Shown: positions 41,322-50,253 of the stretch, in pieces
How positions within the stretch are numbered: the first letter of the stretch is position 1
Layout: each line of letters opens with the position of its first letter
NCBI RefSeq assembly: GCF_000716785.1
Contig: NZ_JNYY01000004.1
Span: 124,001-188,000 of the forward strand
Length of the DNA stretch: 64,000 bases
Reading direction: 5' to 3'
Origin: Amycolatopsis vancoresmycina
GTDB lineage: Bacteria; Actinomycetota; Actinomycetes; Mycobacteriales; Pseudonocardiaceae
The notes under the pieces: generated by a model
What the model was told of the DNA's origin: nothing
Databases searched by the model: none
The model's input: the letters and a program-made list of their open reading frames with translations, nothing else
Translations under genes and position numbers: made by a program

Positions 41322-42422
41322 TCAAGCAGCCCGGTCCGCCACCCGCTCCCCGGACCGCAGCCGGCCCAGGATCGCCTCGTGGCCGAGGCCGTCCCAGCCG
41401 AGCCGCCGCAGGGTCCGGCCCGTCCGGCGGAAGTCCTCGCCGCCGAGCACCGACATGATGGTGATCGCTGCGTCGACCATCGGCGTCGCCACGCCCGCAC
41501 ACCGCGCCAGTGCCTGCAGCGGGACGAGCGTCGACCGGATGTCCTCGGTCAGGAAGCGGTGGTCGAGGCTGGTCGGCGCGGCGATCGTCCGGTACGGCTC
41601 CACGGTCCGCAGCGCGTCGAGCAACGTCGTGGCCGGGCAGCCGTAGTACCGGTCGAGGACCTCCGTCATGGGCAGCAGCCGGGCGCCGTAGGCGTGCGCG
41701 ACGGCGGCGAACTCGGCCTCGGTGCGTTCGAGCAGGGCGACCGTGCGCCGCGAAACGCCTTCGACGTAGAAGAGCAGCTCCTCCGCCCGGTCGATGGTGC
41801 CCAGGTTCGCGAGGGCGATCGGCACGTGCGCGACCGCGCCGAAGTCGTGCAGGCCGCGCTCCACCGGGTTGCGCGCGAGCTCCAGCATCGGGAACCACTC
41901 GCGCAGCAGCCCGGCGTGCCGGCCGACGGCGGCCTCGGTGCAGCCGGAGATCAGGTTCCACCCCTTGACGCCCAGCACCGTGACACCGCCGGTCCCGGAC
42001 GGCCGGGCGGCGAACAGCGCGTCCGTCTCCACGACGTCGACGTCCGGCGCCCCGGCGGCGGCGAGCGCGTGGGCGAACTCGACACTCCCGCACAGCTTGC
42101 TGGAGAACAGCACCACGACCTGCCCCGGGTGCAGGTGCGGCGCGAGCCGGGCGGCGACCTCCGGATAAGCCGTGGTCACGGTGGCGACCAGGACGACGGC
42201 CCGCGCGGCCATCCCGGCCGGGTCCGCGGTCACCTCCCGCAGCGGGAACCGCCCGTCGAGCACCCCGTGCGCGACGATCTCCCGGCGGCGCGCGATCTCC
42301 CCCACCGCCGCGAGGTCCCGCGTGTACAGGTGCACGGGCAGCTCCCGCGCGGCGAGGTAGGCCGCCACGGCCCGTCCCTCGCCGCCCGCCCCGACGACCC
42401 CGATCCCGTCCAGCACGCTCAT
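41322..42422 (-). CDS. NAD/NADP octopine/nopaline dehydrogenase-family protein
   Basis: 366 residues from ATG 42422. An N-terminal Rossmann loop GIGVVGAGGEGRAVAAYLAA is followed by the family's central region (VKGWNLISGCTEAAVG) and the helical C-terminal domain with NPVERGLHDFGAVAHVPIAL, which carries the conserved His of opine dehydrogenases and acetohydroxy-acid type reductases. It probably joins an amino acid and a keto acid or reduces a related imine; no assay data. It is followed by the repeat array. Confidence 0.78.
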   Translation of the reverse strand: MSVLDGIGVVGAGGEGRAVAAYLAARELPVHLYTRDLAAVGEIARRREIVAHGVLDGRFPLREVTADPAGMAARAVVLVATVTTAYPEVAARLAPHLHPGQVVVLFSSKLCGSVEFAHALAAAGAPDVDVVETDALFAARPSGTGGVTVLGVKGWNLISGCTEAAVGRHAGLLREWFPMLELARNPVERGLHDFGAVAHVPIALANLGTIDRAEELLFYVEGVSRRTVALLERTEAEFAAVAHAYGARLLPMTEVLDRYYGCPATTLLDALRTVEPYRTIAAPTSLDHRFLTEDIRSTLVPLQALARCAGVATPMVDAAITIMSVLGGEDFRRTGRTLRRLGWDGLGHEAILGRLRSGERVADRAA

Positions 42423-42514
42423 TCCGCCCACTCCCGTCAGTCCGGTACGCAGTGGACAGGTCGGCACCGGGACGGCGAAAGTTCCCGCCGGAGCACGTTC
42501 CCGGAAACCGGGGG

Positions 42515-43639
42515 TCAGCCCTGGGCGAGCGCCAGCGGGACCAGCTGTTCGGCGGTGGTCAGCGAGCCGTGCTGGCCGATCAGGGACGTCTCGACGGCTT
42601 CCGCGAGCCCCCGCACCATCCCGAACCGGCCGCGGGCCGCGGCGACGACGTCACCGATGCGCGGCAGCACCCGGTCGCTGACCGTGTGCCCGAACCAGCC
42701 CTCGGCGACGGCCTCCTCCCGCGAACGCACCCAGGCCCGCTCGCCCAGCACCGCCCGCCAGGCCGCGAGGACGTCGGCGGCCGCGCCCGGCTCGGTGTAG
42801 ACGTGCCGGGCCCGGACCTCGCCCCCGAACGTGCGAACGCCGGACAGCAGCTCGGGGACGTCTTCGAGGTCGAGCTTGTCGTCGACGGTCACCATTCCGT
42901 GGTCGGCCACCACCGCGAGCAGCGCGCCGGGCGGCAGACCGTCCACAAGGGACTCGACGAGCCGGTCGACCTGCCGCAGCTGCATCCGCCAGGCGGCCGA
43001 ACCGGGGCCGTAGACGTGCCCGAGCAGGTCGAGTTCGCTGTGGTAGGCGTAGCAGAACGCCCGCCCGCCGAGCACCGACAACGTCCGCGCGGCGAGGTCG
43101 CCCAGCGCGTGCACCCCGGCGTACTGCGCCCCGCTCTGGGTGGCCAGGGTCAGTGCCGTGTCGCGGAACTTCGCCGCGGACACCACCGCGGCGTCGATCC
43201 CGGCCGCGGCGGCCCGCTCGAACGTCGTCGGCAGGGGCTGCACCTCGCGGGGCGGGAGGGCGCCGCGCAGGTCGCTGCCGTCTTCGTGGCTGCACCAGCG
43301 CAACGCGTTGAGCACGCCCGTGCCGGGCATTTCGAAGGTGTAGCCGACCATGCCGTGCTCGCCCGACGCGAGCCCGGTCCCGATGGCCGCGACGCCGGCG
43401 GCCGTCGTCGAGGGGAAGCCGACGCGCAGCGGCTCGCGGGCCAGCTCGGCCAGCACCGGGGCGTCCGCGGCGTGCTCGGCGAGCAGCTCCCAGCCGAGCC
43501 CGTCGACGAGCAGGACGCCGGCGCTGCGCACCTCCGGCAACGCCAGCGTGTTCACGCAGCCGGGCACCCCGAGCGCGGCGAGCAGGGACGGGACGACCTG
43601 GCCGAGGTGCGGGACGTCGGCGAGCGGAGGCGGCTGCAC
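42515..43639 (-). CDS. Alkaline-phosphatase-superfamily nucleotide pyrophosphatase/phosphodiesterase
   Basis: 374 residues from GTG 43639. Metal-binding Asp in VLLVDGLGWELL, the nucleophile threonine in FPSTTAAGVAAIGTG, and the histidine in VVADHGMVTVDD follow the order of the NPP branch. It has no signal peptide, so it acts in the cytoplasm, probably on nucleotide or phosphodiester compounds. One iterated-palindrome relative lies in it (42941-42953, GTCCACAAGGGAC). Confidence 0.85.
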   Translation of the reverse strand: MQPPPLADVPHLGQVVPSLLAALGVPGCVNTLALPEVRSAGVLLVDGLGWELLAEHAADAPVLAELAREPLRVGFPSTTAAGVAAIGTGLASGEHGMVGYTFEMPGTGVLNALRWCSHEDGSDLRGALPPREVQPLPTTFERAAAAGIDAAVVSAAKFRDTALTLATQSGAQYAGVHALGDLAARTLSVLGGRAFCYAYHSELDLLGHVYGPGSAAWRMQLRQVDRLVESLVDGLPPGALLAVVADHGMVTVDDKLDLEDVPELLSGVRTFGGEVRARHVYTEPGAAADVLAAWRAVLGERAWVRSREEAVAEGWFGHTVSDRVLPRIGDVVAAARGRFGMVRGLAEAVETSLIGQHGSLTTAEQLVPLALAQG

Positions 43640-43770
43640 GCGCCCAGCTTCCCACCGGCAGGTCCGGGCAGCCGAGCGGCGGCGCCGGAAACCACCGCTC
43701 GGCGTTCCGGCCCGGGCGCGACCCCGGACCCGGGCTGTCCCGGCCGCCCGTTTCCGGCGATAATCACGGC

Positions 43771-43980
43771 ATGCCGACCTACGCCTACCGCTGCCGCGAG
43801 TGCACCGAGACGTTCGAGCTCCTGCGCCCGATGAGCGAATCCGGCGCACCGGCGACCTGCCCGGATGGCCACGCCGACACCGTCAAGCTGCTCACCACCG
43901 TCGCCCTCACCGGGGCCGCGAGCGGTCCCGCGGCCCCGGCCGGCGGCGGTGGCTGCTGCGGAGGCGGCTGCTGCGGCTAA
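43771..43980 (+). CDS. FmdB-family zinc-ribbon protein
   Basis: 69 residues. PTYAYRCRECTETFELLRPM carries the CXXC pair (Cys8, Cys11) and ATCPDGH the next cysteine, followed by a Gly/Cys-rich tail GGCCGGGCCG. The FmdB family of small putative regulatory proteins is common in actinomycetes. The stop overlaps the convergent trans-sulfuration gene by 4 nt. Confidence 0.85.
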   Translation: MPTYAYRCRECTETFELLRPMSESGAPATCPDGHADTVKLLTTVALTGAASGPAAPAGGGGCCGGGCCG

Positions 43981-45095
43981 AGCGCCTTCAGCGCCTGCTC
44001 CAGATCGGCCCACAGGTCCTCGACGTCCTCGAGCCCGGCGGACAGCCGGATCAGCTGGTCGGAGACGCCGGCGTCGTGGCGGTCGCCCGCGTCGACGATC
44101 CGGTGGCTGATCGAACCCGGGTGCTGGATCAGCGTGTCGACGCTGCCGAGGCTGACGGCCGGGGTGATCAGCCGGACCGCGCCGATCAGGGCGTGCGGGT
44201 CGCCGTCGACCTCGAACGCGACCAGCGGGCCGCCGATCCGCGGGTAGTGGACGGCGGTCACGGCCGGGTGCTCGCCGAGGCGCGAGGCCAGCGTCGCCGC
44301 CGTCGCGGAGGCAGCGTTGACGCGCAGCGGAAGCGTCGAAAGCCCGCGCAGCAACAGGTATCCGGCGAGCGGGTGCAGCACGCCGCCGGTGGCGAAGCGG
44401 ATCTGGCGCAGGCGCGCGGCTTCTTCGGCGTCGCACGCGACGATCCCGCCCATCACGTCGCCGTGGCCGCCGAGGAACTTCGTCGCGCTGTGCAGGACGA
44501 TCCGGGCGCCGTGGTGGCCGGGGCGCTGCAGGACCGGCGTGGCGAACGTGTTGTCCACCAGCAGCGGCACCTCGCCGCAGGCACGGGCCAGCTCGGCGAT
44601 GTCGGCCTCCGCCAGCGTCGGGTTCGCCGGCGTCTCGACGAACACCAGGCCGGTGTCCGGTCGCAGCGCGGCGGCGACGGCGTCGGGCGCGGCCCACGTG
44701 ACCTCGGTGCCGAGCAGCCCGGACTCGAGCAGGTGGTCGCTGCAGCCGTACAGCGGGCGGACGGCGACGACGTGCCGTTTCCCCTGCGCCACCGCGGAAA
44801 GCAGGCAGGCCGAGACGGCGGCCATACCGCTGGCGAACGCGACACCGTGCTCGAAGCCCTCGAGTTCGGCGAGGGCCCGCTCGAACCGTTCGACGGTCGG
44901 GTTGCCGACCCGCCCGTAGATCGGCGGGCCGTCGAGCTCGGCGCCGGCGGCGAAGGCGTCGATGCGGGCGGCTTCGGCGGCACTGTCGCGGGACGGGTAG
45001 GTCGTGGACAGGTCGAGCGGAGCGGCGTGCACGCCAAGGTCCGTGAGATCGTCACGGCCGGCGTGGACGGCTCGCGTGCGCAGCGAGGAGGTCAT
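43977..45095 (-). CDS. Trans-sulfuration-family PLP enzyme (cystathionine or methionine gamma-lyase type)
   Basis: 372 residues from ATG 45095. The fold type I PLP motifs are visible: YGRVGNPTVERFERALAELE, GMAAVSACLL, VDNTFATPVLQRP, and the cofactor lysine in LHSATKFLGGHGD. Members split or form C-S bonds in cystathionine, homocysteine or methionine. The family alone does not choose the substrate. It is divergent from an Lrp/AsnC gene 58 bp away, which probably regulates it by sensing an amino acid. Confidence 0.88.
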   Translation of the reverse strand: MTSSLRTRAVHAGRDDLTDLGVHAAPLDLSTTYPSRDSAAEAARIDAFAAGAELDGPPIYGRVGNPTVERFERALAELEGFEHGVAFASGMAAVSACLLSAVAQGKRHVVAVRPLYGCSDHLLESGLLGTEVTWAAPDAVAAALRPDTGLVFVETPANPTLAEADIAELARACGEVPLLVDNTFATPVLQRPGHHGARIVLHSATKFLGGHGDVMGGIVACDAEEAARLRQIRFATGGVLHPLAGYLLLRGLSTLPLRVNAASATAATLASRLGEHPAVTAVHYPRIGGPLVAFEVDGDPHALIGAVRLITPAVSLGSVDTLIQHPGSISHRIVDAGDRHDAGVSDQLIRLSAGLEDVEDLWADLEQALKAL

Positions 45096-45153
45096 GCCAG
45101 CATGGTCGAGCTTTCGCCGGGCCGGGAGCAACAGCCTCGGATATCATTCGCCG

Positions 45154-45630
45154 ATGTCCGCATCCGTCGAACTGAGTCCGGTCGACCTCGAAATTCTGCG
45201 GCTGCTGCAGAACGATGCCCGGATCACGAACAAGGACCTGGCGGCCGCGGTCGGCATCGCGCCGTCGACCTGCCTGGACCGCGTGGCCCGGCTGCGGGAC
45301 ACCGGCGTCATCACCGGCCAGCACGCGTCGGTCGACGCGGCCAAGCTGGGGCGCCCGCTGGAGGCGTTCCTGTTCGTCCAGGTCCGCCCGCACCGGCGGC
45401 CGCTGGTCGACCCGTTCGTGGCGCACCTGCTGTCCCTGCCGGAGGTCCGCGCGGTCTACCACCTGACCGGGCCGGACGACTTCCTCGCGCACGTGGCGAC
45501 CAGCTCGGCCGGCGAGCTGCAGCGCCTGGTCCTGGACGAGCTGACCGCCCGCGACGAGGTCGCCCGCGTCCACACGAACCTGGTGTTCCAGCACTGGAGC
45601 GGCGGCCCGCTGCTGCCACCGGAGGCCTGA
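45154..45630 (+). CDS. Lrp/AsnC-family regulator
   Basis: 158 residues from ATG 45154. N-terminal HTH (DLEILRLLQNDARITNKDLA, VGIAPSTCLDRVARLRD) followed by the RAM ligand domain (LEAFLFVQVRP, VRAVYHLTGPDDFLAHV). It senses amino acids in the cytoplasm. It is divergent from the trans-sulfuration enzyme and is its likely regulator (inference from layout). Confidence 0.9.
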   Translation: MSASVELSPVDLEILRLLQNDARITNKDLAAAVGIAPSTCLDRVARLRDTGVITGQHASVDAAKLGRPLEAFLFVQVRPHRRPLVDPFVAHLLSLPEVRAVYHLTGPDDFLAHVATSSAGELQRLVLDELTARDEVARVHTNLVFQHWSGGPLLPPEA

Positions 45631-45632
45631 CC

Positions 45633-46148
45633 TCAGAGGCTGTCGAGCCAGCGGCGCGTCTCCCGCGGTGATGTCAGCCGGACGACGGCCGGGCCCGGTG
45701 ACTCGGCGGCCCACGCCCGGATGCGAGCGCGCTTGGTCGCGAACGACGTGAAGTGCCAGCGGATGATCGAGTCCGCCGAAAACACCTGGCGGACGGACTC
45801 GACGTTGCCGTTGCAGATCCGGCGCCGGGTCAGCGTCCTGGCGAACGTCCGGCGCACCAGGCGGCTCAGCGAAAGCCAGCGCGGGTAGTCGAGGCCCACC
45901 ACCAGCTGGGTGCGGGCCAGCACGATGTCCCGCCACTTGCCGTAGGCGGCGTCGAGGACCCAGCGTTCCCCCGCGCACACCTCGGCGATGCGGCGGCGCT
46001 GTTCCTCGTCGGGGACCGGGACCCAGCCCGGCTGCCAGCTGAGGTCGTCCGCGGAGTGGTAGGGCAGGCCGGTCCGCTCGGCGATCCGGGCCGCGAGCGT
46101 CGACTTGCCCGAGCCGGTCACGCCGTAGACGAGGATGCGGTCAGGCAT
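45633..46148 (-). CDS. P-loop kinase (adenylate-kinase-like)
   Basis: 171 residues from ATG 46148; ATG 46157 is also in frame. Walker A GVTGSGKST near the start, then a helix, ADDLSWQPGWVPVPDEEQR, and ERWVLDAAYGKWRDI as in the small P-loop kinases named after adenylate kinase or topology-modulation proteins. It contains no LID domain of true adenylate kinase, so the phosphate acceptor is unknown. It overlaps the upstream Lrp gene by 8 nt, so the two form a unit. Confidence 0.8.
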   Translation of the reverse strand: MPDRILVYGVTGSGKSTLAARIAERTGLPYHSADDLSWQPGWVPVPDEEQRRRIAEVCAGERWVLDAAYGKWRDIVLARTQLVVGLDYPRWLSLSRLVRRTFARTLTRRRICNGNVESVRQVFSADSIIRWHFTSFATKRARIRAWAAESPGPAVVRLTSPRETRRWLDSL

Positions 46149-46605
46149 CGAGGTCACGGGCGGGCTCCCGCGGTCCGCGGTAGGGCAGGGTCCGGCTGTA
46201 GACGAGGTTCGTGGTCGTGCTGCCGAACTGGGCCAGCTCGTCGACCGTCCGCTCGAGGTGGGCCATCGAGGCCGCGGCGATCTTGAGCGTGTAGCAGTCG
46301 TCGCCGGTGGTGCGCAGGCATTCGAGGATCTCGGCGCGCTCGCCGAGCAGCTTGTGCAGCGGCTCGTGCCGGCTGCCGGGGTACTTGAGCCGGACGACGG
46401 CGAGCACCGGGTAGCCGGCCTTGCCGAGGTCGATCTCCGCGTGGTAGCCGGTGATGACGCCGGCCCCTTCGAGCCGCCGGAGCCGTTCGGTCGCCGCGGA
46501 CGCGCTGAGGTTCACGCGGCGGCCCAGCTCGGTGAGCGGCAACCGGGCGTCGCGCTGGAGCTCGGCCAGGATGGCCCAGTCCGTCGGATCGAGACTCTCG
46601 GTCAT
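46141..46605 (-). CDS. Lrp/AsnC-family regulator
   Basis: 154 residues from ATG 46605. HTH TDWAILAELQRDARLPLTEL and VNLSASAATERLRRLEGAGV, then the RAM domain VLAVVRLKYPG and CLRTTGDDCYTLKIAAAS. Amino acid-responsive. It overlaps the P-loop kinase gene and is divergent from the LLM oxidoreductase operon (94-bp gap), which it may regulate. Confidence 0.9.
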   Translation of the reverse strand: MTESLDPTDWAILAELQRDARLPLTELGRRVNLSASAATERLRRLEGAGVITGYHAEIDLGKAGYPVLAVVRLKYPGSRHEPLHKLLGERAEILECLRTTGDDCYTLKIAAASMAHLERTVDELAQFGSTTTNLVYSRTLPYRGPREPARDLDA

Positions 46606-46698
46606 GGGCCGAAGATACCGTGGGATCCACGGCCGAAGCGGCCGGACACCGTGATCGTTCCCTTCCGGAACCGGGCAAATCGTCGATAGCCTTTGCGT

Positions 46699-47538
46699 GT
46701 GAAGATCGGCGTGAACGTCCCCAACTTCGGGCCCGGCACGGACCCAGGCGTACTGCGCGCCTGGGCGCAGACGGTCGAGGGGCTCGGCTTCGACCTGCTG
46801 ATGGTGTCCGACCACGTCGCCATCACACCGGACGTCGCCGGGCAGTACCCGGCGCCGTTCTACGAGCCGTTCACGACGCTGTCCTGGCTGGCCGGGGTGA
46901 CGCAGCGGGTGCGGCTGGGCACCACCGTGCTGGTGGTGCCGTACCGGCATCCCCTGCTGGTGGCGCGGATGGCGGCGAACCTCGACGCGCTCAGCGGCGG
47001 CCGGTTCGTGCTCGGCGCCGGGATCGGCTGGGCGAAGCAGGAGTTCGACGCGCTGGGCGTGCCGTTCGAGCGGCGCGGGAAGCTCACCACCGAACACCTG
47101 CGGGCCATCCGCGCCGCCTGGGCCGACCGCGACGACTACCGCGCGGGGCCGATCCCGCTCTGGCTCGGCGGGCACAGCGACGCGGGGCTGCGCCGCGCAA
47201 TCGAACTCGGCGACGCGTGGCACCCGCTGCGGCTGACGCCGGCCGGGTTCCGCGAAGGCTTGGCACGCCTGGAAAAGCTGGCCGGCGACCGTCCGGTGCC
47301 CGCCTTCGCGCCCCGGATCCTGCTGCGGGTGACCGGCGCCCCGGTGACCGGGCCGGACCGGCGTGCCGGCGAAGGCACGCTCGACCAGGTCATCGACGAC
47401 CTGGCACAGCTGCGGGCCTTGGGTGCGGACACCGTCGTGCTCGACCCGTTCGACTCGGACCCGGCCGAGACCCTCCACCCGGAGGTGGCGTGGCGGGACC
47501 TCGCGGCGGTGGCCGCATCCTGGAAGGAGAACCGGTGA
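46699..47538 (+). CDS. LLM-class F420-dependent oxidoreductase
   Basis: 279 residues from GTG 46699. The luciferase-like barrel shows KIGVNVPNFGPGTDPG, LLMVSDHVAITPDV, LGTTVLVVPYRHPLLVARM and GAGIGWAKQEFDALGVPFE in family order, the last stretch typical of members that bind F420 rather than FMN. The substrate is unknown. It is the first gene of a three-gene unit in which each start overlaps the preceding stop by 4 nt. Confidence 0.88.
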   Translation: MKIGVNVPNFGPGTDPGVLRAWAQTVEGLGFDLLMVSDHVAITPDVAGQYPAPFYEPFTTLSWLAGVTQRVRLGTTVLVVPYRHPLLVARMAANLDALSGGRFVLGAGIGWAKQEFDALGVPFERRGKLTTEHLRAIRAAWADRDDYRAGPIPLWLGGHSDAGLRRAIELGDAWHPLRLTPAGFREGLARLEKLAGDRPVPAFAPRILLRVTGAPVTGPDRRAGEGTLDQVIDDLAQLRALGADTVVLDPFDSDPAETLHPEVAWRDLAAVAASWKENR

Positions 47539-47960
47539 AGGACACCGAAGAAGCCCTGCTGCGGCGGGCGATCGAGCTGGCCCGTGAGGCGCGCGAGGAA
47601 CACGGCAACCCACCGTTCGGTTCCCTGCTGGCCGACGCCGACGGGAAGATACTGGCCGAGGACCGCAACACCTCGTTGACGGACAACGACATCACGGCCC
47701 ACCCGGAGCTGAAGCTGGCCCGCTGGGCGGCGCAGCACCTCGACCCGGAAACCGCGGCGGCCACGACGATGTTCACCAGCACCCAGCCGTGCGGCATGTG
47801 CACCGGCGCGATCGAGCGGTCCGGGCTGGGGCGGGTCGTGTACGCGCTGTCGACGGAACAGTTCCTCACGCTGCGCCCGCCGGTGACGTGGGGCTACCGG
47901 ACGGAAGGCCCGGCGCTGTTCGACGAGGCCCGCGTGCCGATCGAAGGCTATTACCGGTGA
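47535..47960 (+). CDS. Cytidine/deoxycytidylate deaminase-fold nucleoside deaminase
   Basis: 141 residues from GTG 47535, overlapping the LLM stop by 4 nt. The zinc site is ITAHPELKLARW (His and catalytic Glu; the usual HAE reads HPE) with QPCGMCTGAIE supplying two cysteines. Guanine or related deaminases have this layout, but the substrate is not set. It lies between an F420 oxidoreductase and trmO, an arrangement that might mark a nucleotide- or tRNA-linked pathway (inference). Confidence 0.85.
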   Translation: MKDTEEALLRRAIELAREAREEHGNPPFGSLLADADGKILAEDRNTSLTDNDITAHPELKLARWAAQHLDPETAAATTMFTSTQPCGMCTGAIERSGLGRVVYALSTEQFLTLRPPVTWGYRTEGPALFDEARVPIEGYYR

Positions 47961-48367
47961 CGAGCTACGACGTGCGGCCGGTGGCGCGCATCGAGTCGCC
48001 CCTGACCGACCTCGCCGCGGCCCCGAAGCAGGGCGACGAGGGCGCGCCACCGGCCCGCGTGGTGTTCGACCCGGCGTTCCACGCCGCGGCCGCCGACCTC
48101 CGCCCGGGCGATCGCCTGGTGCTGCTGACCTGGCTGCACGCAGCCGACCGCGAAGTCCAGGCGGTCCACCCGCGCAGCGACCCGGACCGGCCGCGGCAGG
48201 GCGTGTTCTCGACGCGGTCCCCGGACCGCCCGAACCCGATCGGCCTCCACACCGTCACGGTGACGGCGGCGGAGAACGGCACGCTCACGGTGACCGGCCT
48301 GGAGGCGATCGACGGCACGCCCGTCCTGGACGTGAAGCCGGTCCTCGGCGAGGTCGCCGGGCGCTGA
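47957..48367 (+). CDS. trmO: tRNA m6t6A37 methyltransferase TrmO
   Basis: 136 residues from GTG 47957, overlapping the deaminase by 4 nt. The beta-barrel family (TsaA/YaeB) motifs are clear: VARIESPLTDLAAAPKQGDE, RLVLLTWLHAADR, QGVFSTRSPDRPNPIGLH, and TVTGLEAIDGTPVLDVKP. It methylates N6-threonylcarbamoyl-adenosine at position 37 of tRNA-Thr. Full length. Confidence 0.92.
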   Translation: MTSYDVRPVARIESPLTDLAAAPKQGDEGAPPARVVFDPAFHAAAADLRPGDRLVLLTWLHAADREVQAVHPRSDPDRPRQGVFSTRSPDRPNPIGLHTVTVTAAENGTLTVTGLEAIDGTPVLDVKPVLGEVAGR

Positions 48368-50134
48368 TCAGTAGTCCTTGAAGCCCTTCCCGGTCTTGCG
48401 GCCCAGCCGCCCGGCCGTCACGAGGTGCTCCAGCAGCGGCGCCGGCGCGAAACCCTCTTCGCGGAACTCGTTGTACAGCGTCCGCTGGATGGCCAGCGAA
48501 ACGTCGAGGCCGACGACGTCCAGCAGCTCGAACGGGCCCATCGGCAGGCCGCAGCCGACCTTCATGGCCGTGTCGATGTCGTCCGCGCCCGCGTAGTGGG
48601 CTTCCAGCATCTTCACCGCGTCGTTGAGGTACGGGAACAACAGCGCGTTGACGATGAACCCGGCGCGGTCGCCGCAGTGCACCGCGTGCTTGCCGACCGT
48701 GGCACAGACCGCGCTCGCCGTCGCCACCACGTCCGGGGCGGTCGCGATCGTCGACACCACTTCGACCAGCTTCATCACCGGGGCCGGGTTGAAGAAGTGG
48801 AGACCGACCACATCGGACGGCCGGGACGTCGCAGCCGCGCACTCGATCACCGGCAACGAGGACGTCGTCGTCGCCAGGACCGCGCCCGGGCGGACCACCT
48901 CGTCGAGCGCCGCGAACACCGCCCGCTTCACCGGCAGCTCCTCGGCCACCGCCTCGACGACCAGGTCGACGTCGGCCAGCGCCTCGAAGTCGGTGACCGG
49001 GGTGATGCGGGCCAGCGTCGCCGCGGCGTCCTCTTCGGACAGTTTGCCCCGGACCACGGCCTTGTCGAGCGACTTCTTGACCCGGGCCACCGACCCCTGG
49101 GCCTTCTCCAGGCTCCGCGCGCGCAGCACGACGTAGAGGCCGCGCTTGGCGAACACCTCCGCGATGCCGGTGGCCATCGTGCCCGTGCCGACCACGCCCA
49201 CCCGCGCCACCGGGCGCGGTGGCACCGCGTCCACTGTGGACACCACAGCGGAGGAGACCACGGTGGGCGAATCCGGGGCGTCGTAGGTGTAGAAGCCCCG
49301 GCCGGTCTTGCGGCCGAGCAGGCCCGCCGTGATCATCTGCTTGAGCAGCGGCGCCGGCGCGTGCAGGCGGTTGCGGGACTGGTGGTACATCGTGTCGAGG
49401 ATTTCGTTCGCGGTGTCGAGGCCGATCAGGTCGAGCAGCGCGAGCGGGCCCATCGGGTAGCCGCAGCCGAAGCGCATCGCGGCGTCGAGGTCCTCGCGCG
49501 TGGCGTAGCGCTGCTCGTACATCCGCACCGCGTGGTTGAGGTAGCCGAAGAGCAGCGCGTTGGCGATGAACCCGGCCCGGTCGCCGATCACCACCGGCAC
49601 CTTGCCCAGCCGCTCGGCGAACTCGACCACCTCGGCGACCACGTCCGGCTCGGTCACCACCGTCTTGACGATCTCGACGAGCTTCTGCACCGGCGCCGGG
49701 TTGAAGAAGTGCATCCCGACGACCTTGCCGGGGCGGGTGGTGTGCACGCCGATCTCGGTGATCGACAGCGACGACGTGTTGGACGCGAAGACGACCTCGG
49801 GCCGGGTGATCTTGTCCAGCTCGGCGAAGACGTCGGCCTTCGCCGCCAGGCTCTCCGGGATCGCCTCGATCACCAGGTCCACTTCGGACAGATCCGACAG
49901 CGACGTGCCGTAGCGGATCCGGCCGAGCAGCGCGGTCCGCGCGGCCGCGTCCAGCTTGCCGCCGGAGAGCGCCCGTTCGGTGGAGTGCTCCAGGTGATCG
50001 CGGCCGCGCGCCACCCCGGCCTCGTCGAGTTCGACCGTGACGACGTCGAGCCCGCTGCGCGCGAGCACCTCGGCGATTCCGGAGCCCATGGTGCCCAGGC
50101 CGACCACACCGACCGTCGAGATATCCCGCGCCAT
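48368..50134 (-). CDS. Tandem-domain 3-hydroxyacyl-CoA dehydrogenase
   Basis: 588 residues made of two complete 3-hydroxybutyryl-CoA-dehydrogenase-like halves: Rossmann loop GLGTMG at 12-17 with HFFNPAP and GFIANALLFGYLNHAV in the first, and GVVGTGTMATGIAEV near 312 with HFFNPAP and GFIVNALLFPYLNDAV in the second. Both carry the NAD loop and the catalytic His in HFFNPAP. It oxidises 3-hydroxyacyl-CoA in fatty acid or butyrate-type metabolism. No thiolase or hydratase is fused. Confidence 0.9.
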   Translation of the reverse strand: MARDISTVGVVGLGTMGSGIAEVLARSGLDVVTVELDEAGVARGRDHLEHSTERALSGGKLDAAARTALLGRIRYGTSLSDLSEVDLVIEAIPESLAAKADVFAELDKITRPEVVFASNTSSLSITEIGVHTTRPGKVVGMHFFNPAPVQKLVEIVKTVVTEPDVVAEVVEFAERLGKVPVVIGDRAGFIANALLFGYLNHAVRMYEQRYATREDLDAAMRFGCGYPMGPLALLDLIGLDTANEILDTMYHQSRNRLHAPAPLLKQMITAGLLGRKTGRGFYTYDAPDSPTVVSSAVVSTVDAVPPRPVARVGVVGTGTMATGIAEVFAKRGLYVVLRARSLEKAQGSVARVKKSLDKAVVRGKLSEEDAAATLARITPVTDFEALADVDLVVEAVAEELPVKRAVFAALDEVVRPGAVLATTTSSLPVIECAAATSRPSDVVGLHFFNPAPVMKLVEVVSTIATAPDVVATASAVCATVGKHAVHCGDRAGFIVNALLFPYLNDAVKMLEAHYAGADDIDTAMKVGCGLPMGPFELLDVVGLDVSLAIQRTLYNEFREEGFAPAPLLEHLVTAGRLGRKTGKGFKDY

Positions 50135-50253
50135 CGAGGCCTCCAGAGATGTTACTCGCTGGTAATTGCCCCGATAGTGCCACGCGGCACCGCCGGAAGC
50201 CCAGACGGAATCGAGTCAGTACGGCTCAAGTCACCCGGTCGGCGAGGTCGGCT

